Shown here in pieces: positions 26,640 through 34,648 of a DNA stretch of 48,969 nucleotides (the first letter of the stretch is position 1; every line of letters begins with the position of its first letter). This DNA comes from Gemmatimonadota bacterium (GTDB lineage: Bacteria > Gemmatimonadota > Gemmatimonadetes > Gemmatimonadales > JACORV01). Under the pieces are notes generated by a model, which did not search any database, had not been told where the DNA came from, and saw only the letters and a program-made list of their open reading frames with translations. A program made the translations under genes and the position numbers. Where the stretch lies: the NCBI GenBank assembly GCA_016179225.1, contig JACORV010000012.1, positions 1-48,969 of the forward strand. The letters run 5' to 3'.

Positions 26640-28387
26640 CCACCGCAGGTGTGGCCGCCGAGCACCTGGAGCACGCGCTCCACGATGACCGGCCGTTCAT
26701 CCGGAAGTACGTCTTCTCGACCGATCACAAGATCATCGGCATCCAGTTCCTCTTCCTGAGCCTGTTCTTCCTGCTGGTGGGCGGCGTCCTCGCGATGGTG
26801 ATCCGCTGGCAGCTCGGGTTCCCGGGCAAGGCGATGCCGCTCCCCGGCGCGTGGCCAAGCACCATGGCGCCCGACGGCGTGGTGCTCCCCGAGTTCTACA
26901 CCGCGCTGGTGACCATGCACGGCACGTTCATGGTTTTCTTCGCCATCATGCCGCTCTTGGTGGGGGTGTTCGCGAACTACCTGATCCCGCTCAAGATCGG
27001 GGCGCCGGACATGGCTTTCCCCAGGCTCAACATGTGGTCGTTCTGGTTGATGATCCCGGCCGGGGCGCTCATGGTGGCCGGTTTCTTCGTGGAGGGCGGC
27101 GCGGCGTCCTCCGGCTGGACCGGCTACGCGCCGCTCTCGGCCAACCCGGAGTACACCGGCGCCACGTACGGCCAGCAGCTCTGGTGCCTCAGCCTCATCG
27201 TCTTCGCGCTCTCTTCGCTGCTGGGCTCCGTCAACTACATCACCACGGTCGTGAACCTGCGCGCCCCGGGGATGACGTGGTTCCGGCTGCCGCTCTCGAT
27301 CTGGGCGCTGTTCATCACCGCGATCCTCGCGCTCCTGGCGGTGCCGATCCTCGCCGGCGCCCTCATCATGCTCCTCTTCGATGTCGTCCTGCACACCAAC
27401 TTCTTCCTGCCGGCCGGCGGCGGGCAGCCCCTGATGTGGCAGCACCTCTTCTGGTTCTTCGGCCACCCGGAGGTGTACATCCTGATCCTGCCGGCCATGG
27501 GTATCGCCTCCGACCTCATCGCCAACGGGTCGCGCAAGCCCATCTTCGGCTACCACTCGATGGTCTACGCGATCTGCGGCATCGCCTTCCTCGGCTGGGT
27601 GGTGTGGGGCCACCACATGTTCCAGAGCGGCATGAACCCGCGGCTCGGAACCACCTTCATGGTCTCGACGATGTTCATCGCCGTGCCGTCGGCCATCAAG
27701 GTGTTCAACTGGATGGGCACGATGTGGCGTGGGAATATCCACTTCACCACGCCGATGCTGAACGGAATCGCCTTCGTCGCGATGTTCACCATCGGCGGGC
27801 TCAGCGGCATCTTCATGGCCGCCACGCCGGCGGACATGTACATCCACGACACGTACTACATCGTGGCGCACATCCACTACGTCCTGTTCGGCGGCAGCCT
27901 CTTCGCGATCTTCGGCGGCATCTACTTCTGGTTCCCGAAGATGTTCGGGAAGATGATGAGCGAAAGGCTGGGCAAGATCCACTTCGCGCTCACGTTCGTC
28001 GCCTACAACCTGACGTTCTTCCCGATGCACATCCTAGGCATCGGCGGCCACATGCGGCGCATCTACGACCCGTCGCAGTACGAGTTCCTGCGCCCGCTCC
28101 AGCCGATGAACGAGTTCATCTCCTTGAGCGCGTTCGCGCTGTTCATCAGCCAGCTGCCGTTCATCTGGAACTTCTTCCACAGCCTCTTCTGGGGGAAGAA
28201 GGCCGACATCAATCCGTGGCACGACAACGGCCTCGAGTGGACGGCTCCTTCGCCCCCGCCGCACGGCAACTTCGAGACGACGCCGACCGTGTACCACGGC
28301 CCGTACGAGTTCAGCCGGCCCGACATGGAGCAGGACTACCTGCCCCAGAACCAGCCCCTCCCGGCCCCGCAGCCGGTCGCCCACTGA
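26636..28387 (+). CDS. coxA: Cytochrome c oxidase subunit I (A-type)
   Basis: KYVFSTDHKIIGIQFLF...MHGTFMVFFAIMPLLVGVFANYLIPL...WFFGHPEVYILILPAMG...WGHHMFQSGMNP...HDTYYIVAHIHYVLFGG. Confidence 0.97.
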   Translation: MTTAGVAAEHLEHALHDDRPFIRKYVFSTDHKIIGIQFLFLSLFFLLVGGVLAMVIRWQLGFPGKAMPLPGAWPSTMAPDGVVLPEFYTALVTMHGTFMVFFAIMPLLVGVFANYLIPLKIGAPDMAFPRLNMWSFWLMIPAGALMVAGFFVEGGAASSGWTGYAPLSANPEYTGATYGQQLWCLSLIVFALSSLLGSVNYITTVVNLRAPGMTWFRLPLSIWALFITAILALLAVPILAGALIMLLFDVVLHTNFFLPAGGGQPLMWQHLFWFFGHPEVYILILPAMGIASDLIANGSRKPIFGYHSMVYAICGIAFLGWVVWGHHMFQSGMNPRLGTTFMVSTMFIAVPSAIKVFNWMGTMWRGNIHFTTPMLNGIAFVAMFTIGGLSGIFMAATPADMYIHDTYYIVAHIHYVLFGGSLFAIFGGIYFWFPKMFGKMMSERLGKIHFALTFVAYNLTFFPMHILGIGGHMRRIYDPSQYEFLRPLQPMNEFISLSAFALFISQLPFIWNFFHSLFWGKKADINPWHDNGLEWTAPSPPPHGNFETTPTVYHGPYEFSRPDMEQDYLPQNQPLPAPQPVAH

Positions 28388-28402
28388 GGAGAACGACGCG
28401 CG

Positions 28403-28999
28403 ATGTCGCACGCCGCCACGCACACCATTGAGCACGCCGAAGAAGGCCTGGGCGTCTACACCCAGAAGCTGGGGATGTGGGTCTTCCTCTGCTCCGAGGT
28501 GATGTTCTTCACGGCCCTCATCGGCTCGTACATCATCCTCCGCTGGGGCAGTGCGGAGAGCTGGCCGGTGCCGGCGGAGACGCTCAACATCCCCGTCACG
28601 GCCCTCAACACTTTCATTCTCATCTGCTCTTCGGTTTCGATGGTGAAGGCGTACGCGGCCGCCGTCCACGACGACCAACGCGGCCTCAAGCGCTGGCTGC
28701 TCACCACCGTGTTGGGCGGCGCCACGTTCGTCGGGGTCCAGGCCTACGAGTACATCCACCTGATCGGGAAGGGCTTCCTGCCGAGCTCGGGCCTCTTCGG
28801 GTCCACCTTCTACACGATGACCGGCTTCCACGGCTTCCACGTCACCTGCGGCGTGATCTCGATGGCCTACTGCACGCTGCGGGCCTTTCGCGGGAAGTAC
28901 GCCGGCGGCAACTTCCACGGCATCGAGACCGTCGGCCTGTACTGGCACTTCGTGGACCTGGTCTGGATCATCCTGTTCACCATCGTCTATCTGTTCTAG
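28403..28999 (+). CDS. coxC: Cytochrome c oxidase subunit III
   Basis: KLGMWVFLCSEVMFFTALIGSYIILRW...FHGFHVTCGVISMAYC...GLYWHFVDLVWIILFTIVYLF. Confidence 0.94.
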   Translation: MSHAATHTIEHAEEGLGVYTQKLGMWVFLCSEVMFFTALIGSYIILRWGSAESWPVPAETLNIPVTALNTFILICSSVSMVKAYAAAVHDDQRGLKRWLLTTVLGGATFVGVQAYEYIHLIGKGFLPSSGLFGSTFYTMTGFHGFHVTCGVISMAYCTLRAFRGKYAGGNFHGIETVGLYWHFVDLVWIILFTIVYLF

Positions 29000-29012
29000 G
29001 AGCCGCCGCGCC

Positions 29013-29291
29013 ATGGCGACCGCCGAGCACAAGCATCCGAACTACATCGCCATCTGGATCTACCTGGCCGTGCTCACGGGGGTGGAGCTCGTAGTGGCGC
29101 TGCTCCACTTCCTGCCGCGCCAAATGCTGATCGGGGCGCTGATCTTCCTCGCCATCTGGAAGGCGCTGCTGGTGGCGCTCTACTTCATGCACCTCAGGTT
29201 CGAGCCCAAGCGGCTCGTCGTCATGGTCCTCGCGCCGCTGCCGCTCGCCGTCATTCTCGTGCTGTTCGTCATGACGGAGTTCGGCAAGTGA
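29013..29291 (+). CDS. Cytochrome c oxidase subunit IV-family small membrane protein
   Basis: HPNYIAIWIYLAVLTGVELVVALLHFLPRQMLIGALIFLAIWKALLVALYFMHLRFEPKRL. Confidence 0.85.
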   Translation: MATAEHKHPNYIAIWIYLAVLTGVELVVALLHFLPRQMLIGALIFLAIWKALLVALYFMHLRFEPKRLVVMVLAPLPLAVILVLFVMTEFGK

Positions 29292-29476
29292 TCGCCTTCC
29301 ACCGTCTCCTCATCGGTACGGCGATCGTGTTCTGCGCCGGCTTCGCCGTGTGGGGGTGGCGGGAGTACCAGGCCGCCGGCACCACGTGGGCGCTCGCGTC
29401 GTCGCTCGCCTTCGGGGTCTTCGCGGTCGGGCTCGCCGTCTACCTCGCCATGTTGAAGCGGTTCCTCGGCCAATGA
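29288..29476 (+). CDS. Small two-TM protein in the oxidase operon
   Basis: 62-aa hydrophobic ORF with 4-nt overlaps to both neighbours. Confidence 0.6.
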   Translation: MIAFHRLLIGTAIVFCAGFAVWGWREYQAAGTTWALASSLAFGVFAVGLAVYLAMLKRFLGQ

Positions 29477-30432
29477 CCGCTTCGCAGGACCACAACCGCT
29501 CCCTGCACCGCTACGCCGTCGCCGTCGCATGCGCCACCTTCGTCCTGGTCGTTGCGGGCGGCCTGGTGACGAGCACCGGCTCGGGCCTCTCCGTCCCCGA
29601 CTGGCCGCTTTCCTTCGGGACGCTCTTCCCGACGATGGAGGGCGGCGTCCGCTTCGAGCACACCCATCGGCTCATCGCCGCGACCGTGGGGGCGCTGACG
29701 GTGGTCCTCGCCCTCTGGTTGGCCCGCCGCGAGCCCCGGGGCTGGGTTCGCGGGCTCGGCTTCGCCGCCGTGGGCGCCGTCATCGTCCAGGGCGTCCTCG
29801 GCGGGCTCACCGTGCTGTTCAAGCTGCCGGCGCCGATCTCGGTCGCCCACGCGAGCCTGGCGGTGGTCTTCTTCGGCCTCACCGCATCGCTGGCGCTCGT
29901 CACCTCGCCGAGCTGGCTCGCCCCGCCGCACCCCGAGTCCGACGCGGGCAGCCCGTCCACCCGGATCCTCGCCCTCACGACCGCGGCCGCGATCTATTTC
30001 CAGATCCTCCTGGGGGCGCTGGTGCGCCACACCGGCGCCGCCCTCGCGATTCCGGACTTTCCGCTCGCCTTTGGACGGCTCCTCCCGCCGATCACCTCGT
30101 CGCTGGTCGCCTACCAGCTCGCGCACCGCGCCGGCGCCGCCGTGGTCGGCCTCCTGGTGCTCTGGACCGCGATCCGGGTGCTGAGACGCCATGGCGCCCA
30201 GCCCCTGCTCCGCCGGCCGGCGCTCGCCCTGGTCGCCCTCCTCGGCTTCCAGATCTTACTCGGCGGACTGACGATCTGGACGCGGAAGGCGGTCATTCCC
30301 ACCACCGCGCACGTGGCGACCGGAGCGCTGCTGCTCGTAACGTCGGTGATGCTCGCCCTGCGCGCCCAGCACCTCCTGTTGGCCCCGACGGGCGCGCACC
30401 AGGCGCTCGCCCCCCAGGGCGCGACCACATGA
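29473..30432 (+). CDS. ctaA: Haem A synthase (COX15/CtaA family)
   Basis: CATFVLVVAGGLVTSTGSGLSVPDWPLSFGTLFPTMEGGVRFEHTHRLIAATVG...LGALVRHTGAALAIPDFPLAFG...QLAHRAGAAVVG. Confidence 0.92.
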   Translation: MTASQDHNRSLHRYAVAVACATFVLVVAGGLVTSTGSGLSVPDWPLSFGTLFPTMEGGVRFEHTHRLIAATVGALTVVLALWLARREPRGWVRGLGFAAVGAVIVQGVLGGLTVLFKLPAPISVAHASLAVVFFGLTASLALVTSPSWLAPPHPESDAGSPSTRILALTTAAAIYFQILLGALVRHTGAALAIPDFPLAFGRLLPPITSSLVAYQLAHRAGAAVVGLLVLWTAIRVLRRHGAQPLLRRPALALVALLGFQILLGGLTIWTRKAVIPTTAHVATGALLLVTSVMLALRAQHLLLAPTGAHQALAPQGATT

Positions 30433-31319
30433 GCGCGTCGGTCGGGCTGCCGGCCCACCCGCTCGCCCGCGCGCGGCTCGCGGACTTTCTTGCCCTGACC
30501 AAGCCGCGGATCACGCTGCTGGTGGTCCTCACGACATCCGTCGGCTTCCTCGCGGCCGCGGGCAGCTCCGCCGATTTGGTGCTGCTCGTCCACACCCTCG
30601 CCGGCACGGCGCTAGTCGCCGCCGCCGCCAGCGCGCTCAACCAGGTCGCCGAGCGGGAAGCGGACGCCGAGATGCGCCGCACCGCGCGCCGCCCCCTGCC
30701 CGCCGGCCGGCTCGCGACCGGTGAAGCCGCCGTCTTCGGCGCGGCCCTGGCCCTTTCGGGCGCCCTGTACCTCGCGGCCGCGGTGAACCCGCTGGCCAGC
30801 GCCCTCGCGGTGCTGACCGCGGCGAGTTATCTGCTGCTCTACACGCCGCTCAAGAAGGTCACGTCCCTCGCCACCGTGGTCGGCGCCGTGCCCGGCGCCA
30901 TGCCGCCCATGATCGGCTGGGCGGCGGCGCGCGGGACCCTCGGAGTGGAGGCGTGGATCCTCTTCGCGATCGTCTTCTTCTGGCAGATGCCGCACTTCCT
31001 GGCCATCGCGGCGATCTACCGCCACGACTACCAGCGCGCCGGTTTCCGGGTGCTTCCCGTCGTGGACCCCGCGGGCGCGAGCACCGGCCGGCAGTCCGCA
31101 CTCTACGGCCTGGCCCTCATCCCGATCAGTCTGCTCCCCTCCTTCGTGGGCCTGGCGGGGCCAGGCTATTTCTTCGCGGCCCTCCTCCTCGGCATCGGGT
31201 TCGTGCTGCTCAGCGTCAGGCTCGCGCTCGATCCCTCGAGCCTTGGAAAAGCCCGCAGCCTGTTCAGGTTCTCCCTGATCTATCTGCCGCTCCTCTGGAC
31301 GGCGCTGCTGGTCGGCTAG
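30429..31319 (+). CDS. ctaB: Protohaem IX farnesyltransferase (haem O synthase)
   Basis: In-frame ATG at 30429; FLALTKPRITLLVVLTTSVGFL...ALNQVAEREADAEMRRTARRPLPAGRL...LYTPLKKVTSLATVVGAVPGAMPPMIGWAA. Confidence 0.94.
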   Translation: MSASVGLPAHPLARARLADFLALTKPRITLLVVLTTSVGFLAAAGSSADLVLLVHTLAGTALVAAAASALNQVAEREADAEMRRTARRPLPAGRLATGEAAVFGAALALSGALYLAAAVNPLASALAVLTAASYLLLYTPLKKVTSLATVVGAVPGAMPPMIGWAAARGTLGVEAWILFAIVFFWQMPHFLAIAAIYRHDYQRAGFRVLPVVDPAGASTGRQSALYGLALIPISLLPSFVGLAGPGYFFAALLLGIGFVLLSVRLALDPSSLGKARSLFRFSLIYLPLLWTALLVG

Positions 31320-31468
31320 TGCCGCTACAACTGTTCGGCTGCGGTCAGTCGAGGGCTGAAGCCCTCGCTCGGCGTTGGCGCGTCCTGAAGGACGCCGCCT
31401 CGGGCACGCTTCAGCGTGCGCCGGAGGCCGAGCGAGCCCTTCAGGGCTCGACTGCCTCGGGTCACTAG
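31316..31468. mobile_element. MITE-like element 1 with four internal hairpins
   Basis: CTAGTG...CACTAG termini; left end CTAGTGCCGCTACAACT resembles the terminus of element 2; hairpins GAGGGC-TGAA-GCCCTC (31351-31366), GCGTCC-TGAA-GGACGC (31380-31395), GCACGC-TTCA-GCGTGC (31404-31419), GAGCCC-TTCA-GGGCTC (31434-31449). Confidence 0.7.
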
Positions 31469-31479
31469 CCCTCCCCCCC

Positions 31480-31899
31480 GTGCCGCTCGACCTCCTGCCG
31501 GCCGTCAACGCCACGTTGAACGGCGTCACCGCGATGCTGCTCGTCACCGGCTGGACCCTGATCAGGCGCCGGCGCATCTTGGCCCACCGCGCCTGCATGA
31601 TCGCCGCCTTCTCGGTGTCGGTGCTGTTCCTCACGTCCTACCTGTACTACCACGCTCACATCGGCTCGAAGCCCTTTCCCGGCCGGGGCTGGATTCGACC
31701 GGTCTACTTCGCTATCCTGATTTCTCACACGGTGCTGGCGGCCGCAATCGTGCCGCTGGCCCTGACGACCCTGTACCGCGGCTTGGCCGCTCAATATCCG
31801 AAGCACAAGCGCATCGCGCGCTGGACGCTGCCCTTATGGCTCTACGTCTCGGTGACCGGCGTCGTCGTCTATCTGCTGCTCTATCGCCTGTACTCCTAG
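31480..31899 (+). CDS. DUF420-family small membrane protein
   Basis: GTG start; 139 aa: LPAVNATLNGVTAMLLVTGWTLIRRRRILAHRACMIAAFSVSVLFLTSYLYYHAHIGSKPFPGRGWIRPVYFAILISHTVLAAAIVPLALTTLYRGL...; matches the DUF420 pattern. Confidence 0.82.
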   Translation: MPLDLLPAVNATLNGVTAMLLVTGWTLIRRRRILAHRACMIAAFSVSVLFLTSYLYYHAHIGSKPFPGRGWIRPVYFAILISHTVLAAAIVPLALTTLYRGLAAQYPKHKRIARWTLPLWLYVSVTGVVVYLLLYRLYS

Positions 31900-31992
31900 T
31901 GCCGTTCCAACTTGTTTCGCTAAGAGGCGTGTCTGAGTGCGCTACCCGACAGCTTGCCAAGATTCGGGGCAACATAGTTGGAACGGCACTAG
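31896..31992. mobile_element. MITE-like element 2 with 17-bp perfect terminal inverted repeats
   Basis: Left end CTAGTGCCGTTCCAACT; right end AGTTGGAACGGCACTAG (exact reverse complement); 97 bp, non-coding. Confidence 0.8.
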
Positions 31993-32018
31993 CGGCCGCC
32001 GCGCCCCTGGATGGGCAG

Positions 32019-32165
32019 ATGGGCGCCCACGACCGCCTCGACGCGACGATGTTCTGGACCGGCGCCCTCCTCGCCTTCACGCCTGTCATCATCGGACTGA
32101 TCGTCGTGGGGGTGATCGTGTACCACCGCAGGAAGCGGGCGGGGCAGGCTCGTGACGGCGGCTGA
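32019..32165 (+). CDS. Small single-TM protein (48 aa)
   Basis: MGAHDRLDATMFWTGALLAFTPVIIGLIVVGVIVYHRRKRAGQARDGG; 14-nt overlap with the following response-regulator gene. Confidence 0.5.
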   Translation: MGAHDRLDATMFWTGALLAFTPVIIGLIVVGVIVYHRRKRAGQARDGG

Positions 32166-32550
32166 CCGCACGCCGAACGCCGCCGAGGCCGCCAGACCGG
32201 TCGTCCTGCTCGTGGATGACGACGACGACGTCGCCCGGGTCTTCGCGCGGGCGCTCGAGCAACAGGAAATGGTGGTCCAACGCGCCCGCGGCGGCACCGA
32301 GGCCGTCGCGATGATCCAAGGCACGCAACGGTTCGCCGCGGCCATCGTGGACCTGATCCTGCCCGGGACCGGCGGCCTCGAGGTCGTGAGGGCGCTGCGC
32401 GCCCGCCATCCGGACTGCCGCATCGTGGCCGTTACGGGGCTGGACGAGCCGGCCGTGCGCGCAGCCTTCGCCGGAGCCGGCGCGGACGCGTTCCTGGCCA
32501 AGCCGGTGGACCTGGACGCGATGATGAAAGCCATCGGCGTGGCTGGCTGA
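32152..32550 (+). CDS. Single-domain response regulator (receiver)
   Basis: PVVLLVDDDDDVARVFARALEQQ...AAIVDLILPGTGGLEVVRALRARHPDCRIVAVTG...FLAKPVDLDAMM. Confidence 0.9.
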   Translation: MTAADRTPNAAEAARPVVLLVDDDDDVARVFARALEQQEMVVQRARGGTEAVAMIQGTQRFAAAIVDLILPGTGGLEVVRALRARHPDCRIVAVTGLDEPAVRAAFAGAGADAFLAKPVDLDAMMKAIGVAG

Positions 32551-32628
32551 CCTCCGTCGTCCGTTCCACCGGGGAGGGCGCGCGTTCGCATTGACCGCCG
32601 ACGATCGTTGAGCTCCGGCCAAAAGGCG

Positions 32629-32658
32629 CGACGCCCCAGCCGACCGGCCGGGGCGTCG
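32629..32658 (-). terminator. Intrinsic-terminator-like hairpin (minus-strand orientation)
   Basis: CGACGCCCC (32629-32637) / GGGGCGTCG (32650-32658) perfect 9-bp stem; on the minus strand followed by CGCCTTTTGG; lies just downstream of the minus-strand cluster. Confidence 0.65.
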
Positions 32659-32686
32659 TGTAGCTGCTGGTGTCAGTCCGCGATCG

Positions 32687-34612
32687 CTAGAACACGCTCA
32701 GCTTGTACCCGACGGTCTTGCTGGCCGAGTCCCAGCCATTCACGTAGATGTTGTACGTGCCCGCCGGCATGTTGTTGATCGTGTGGTTCTCCGGATTCCC
32801 CGCGGTCGCGCCGGCGAAGCCGAAGGGGAAGGCTGAGCAGCTCGCGTTGCACACCAGCAGGTCAACGTCGGGATTCGTGGCCCCGCCGGCGCCGGTGCCG
32901 CCCATATCGAGCCGGATCGTCACGGTGACCGCGGTGGCCAGCGTGAAGGCGAAAAAGTCGTCGGCGTCGGTGCCCACACCCTGGCCGTTGCCGTCAACGG
33001 TGCCGTAGATCACGAGCGGGTTGGCCGAGGTCGCGCCGGCAAGACTGATCGCCACCGCGCCGGGAGCGTCGTTCGCAGGCTCATTCCCCTCGGTGGTCGT
33101 GGTGCCGACCGTGATCGTGCCGGCCGTGGACATGGTCGAGACCGTTGCCCCGCTCACCACCACGTTGGTTACCTGAACGGCCGACGTGCCGGAGAGGTTC
33201 GTGAGCAGGTACAGCGTGTCCGAGGCGCGGCGAAGGACGAACGCCTGGCCGCTGTTGATCGTCACGTTGGACGCGTTGGCGCCGCTGGTCGTAAAGTCCG
33301 CGCTCGCCCCACCGATGACCAGGACCGTGTCCAGGAGCCCGGCGGCCCCTAGCTGCACGACCGTGCCGGGGAAGGGCGCCGCGTTGATCGTGCTGCTGCC
33401 GGTGGTCCGCAAGGAGTCAACCACGCTGCCCGTAGCCGTCACGTTGAGGTTGGTGACCTTGACCGTCCCGGCGTAGGCGTTGGTCGAGATGACCACGATC
33501 GAGTCGGCCGTGTTGACCAGCTTCGTGCCGTTCGCGGTCCCAAGCACCACGTTCGAGGAGGTTGTGCTGAAGGTCATGCCTGCGAGCGGCGTCGCTTTGA
33601 TCTCCGTGCTAGCCCCCAGCGGGCCGCTACGAACCACGACTTGCGCATCCGGCAGCGCGGCGGCGTTGACGGTGCTGCTGCCGGACGTGCGGAGCGAATC
33701 GATCGTCGCGCTGGTGGCCGTCACGACCAACGGTCTGACCATCACGGTGCCGGTATACGGCGTGGTCCGAATCGCCACGAGCGAGTCCGCCGAGCGGAAG
33801 ACCAGCGGAGCGTTCACGCCGGCGAGCACGACGTTGGACGCGGCCGCGTCGAACGTCATCCCGGTCGGCGGCGTGACCTTGAGGAGCGTGCCGGCACCGA
33901 ACGTGGCGCTCGTGTTCACCGCCACGTTGGCGGCCGGCAGGGTGGCCTGGGCCACTGTGACGTTCTCCGCGGTGGGGAGCGACGCCAGCGGGACCGCGTT
34001 GGCGCCCGAGCCGCCGCTGAAGAACAGGTTGGTCACCGTTGCCACACCCGTGTAGGGCGCGCGCGCGAGCACCTTGAGAGAAGCGGCGCTCCGCGAGAGC
34101 AGATACGAGGTATTGCCCCCGAGGAGAATGGTCGAGGCCGTCGGATCCCACGCGTAGCCTGCGGGCGCGTTCAGGCTGACCGTATCGCCGGCGACGCTCG
34201 CGGCGCCGGCGGGCACCGTGGTGTTGGGCACCTGGGTCACCCGGACGGAATCGCTCACGCCCCTCGCGGCGACGCGCACCGTCGTGACGGCGCCGTTGTC
34301 CGTGGCGGCGATGATGTAAACTCTGGACGAGCCGTCGTTCGGCAGCTGCTGGGCCGCGACGTGCACGTCCGCGACCGCCGCGTTGTCGGTGGACCAGGAC
34401 GCTCCGGTGATCGGGAGGATGCTTCCCTGGTCGTCAAGGAGGCGCGCCTCGACCAGGACGCTGTCTCCGCTCTTGGCCAAGTACACAGCCGACCTGGACA
34501 GCGAGATCGCCGCCGGGCCGTTGCGCAGCGAGCTCGTCGGGTCGTCGAAGCACCCCGCGATGCCGGCGGTGACCAAGGCAGCCGTGATGAGTCGCACACT
34601 CTGACGCTTCAT
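32687..34612 (-). CDS. Ig-like-repeat lipoprotein with C-terminal PPC-like domain
   Basis: MKRQSVRLITAALVTAGIAGCFDDP lipobox; repeated units like KVTNLNVTATGSVVDSLRTTGSSTINAA / MVRPLVVTATSATIDSLRTSGSSTVNAA; C-term NPDVDLLVCNASC...NMPAGTYNIYVNGWDSASKTVGYKLSVF. Confidence 0.75.
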   Translation of the reverse strand: MKRQSVRLITAALVTAGIAGCFDDPTSSLRNGPAAISLSRSAVYLAKSGDSVLVEARLLDDQGSILPITGASWSTDNAAVADVHVAAQQLPNDGSSRVYIIAATDNGAVTTVRVAARGVSDSVRVTQVPNTTVPAGAASVAGDTVSLNAPAGYAWDPTASTILLGGNTSYLLSRSAASLKVLARAPYTGVATVTNLFFSGGSGANAVPLASLPTAENVTVAQATLPAANVAVNTSATFGAGTLLKVTPPTGMTFDAAASNVVLAGVNAPLVFRSADSLVAIRTTPYTGTVMVRPLVVTATSATIDSLRTSGSSTVNAAALPDAQVVVRSGPLGASTEIKATPLAGMTFSTTSSNVVLGTANGTKLVNTADSIVVISTNAYAGTVKVTNLNVTATGSVVDSLRTTGSSTINAAPFPGTVVQLGAAGLLDTVLVIGGASADFTTSGANASNVTINSGQAFVLRRASDTLYLLTNLSGTSAVQVTNVVVSGATVSTMSTAGTITVGTTTTEGNEPANDAPGAVAISLAGATSANPLVIYGTVDGNGQGVGTDADDFFAFTLATAVTVTIRLDMGGTGAGGATNPDVDLLVCNASCSAFPFGFAGATAGNPENHTINNMPAGTYNIYVNGWDSASKTVGYKLSVF

Positions 34613-34648
34613 GTTTTTCCTCGCTGGTAAGTATGTCAGGCGCGCCTG

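Noticed and set aside
31316-31468. CRISPR-like array for the repeated hairpins
   Set aside because: Units are short palindromes with different stems and no uniform repeat/spacer structure; no cas genes nearby.
31375-31479. N-terminal extension of the DUF420 ORF (MARPEGRRLGHASACAGG...)
   Set aside because: This segment is translated from hairpin element 1; the family-like sequence starts at the GTG at 31480.
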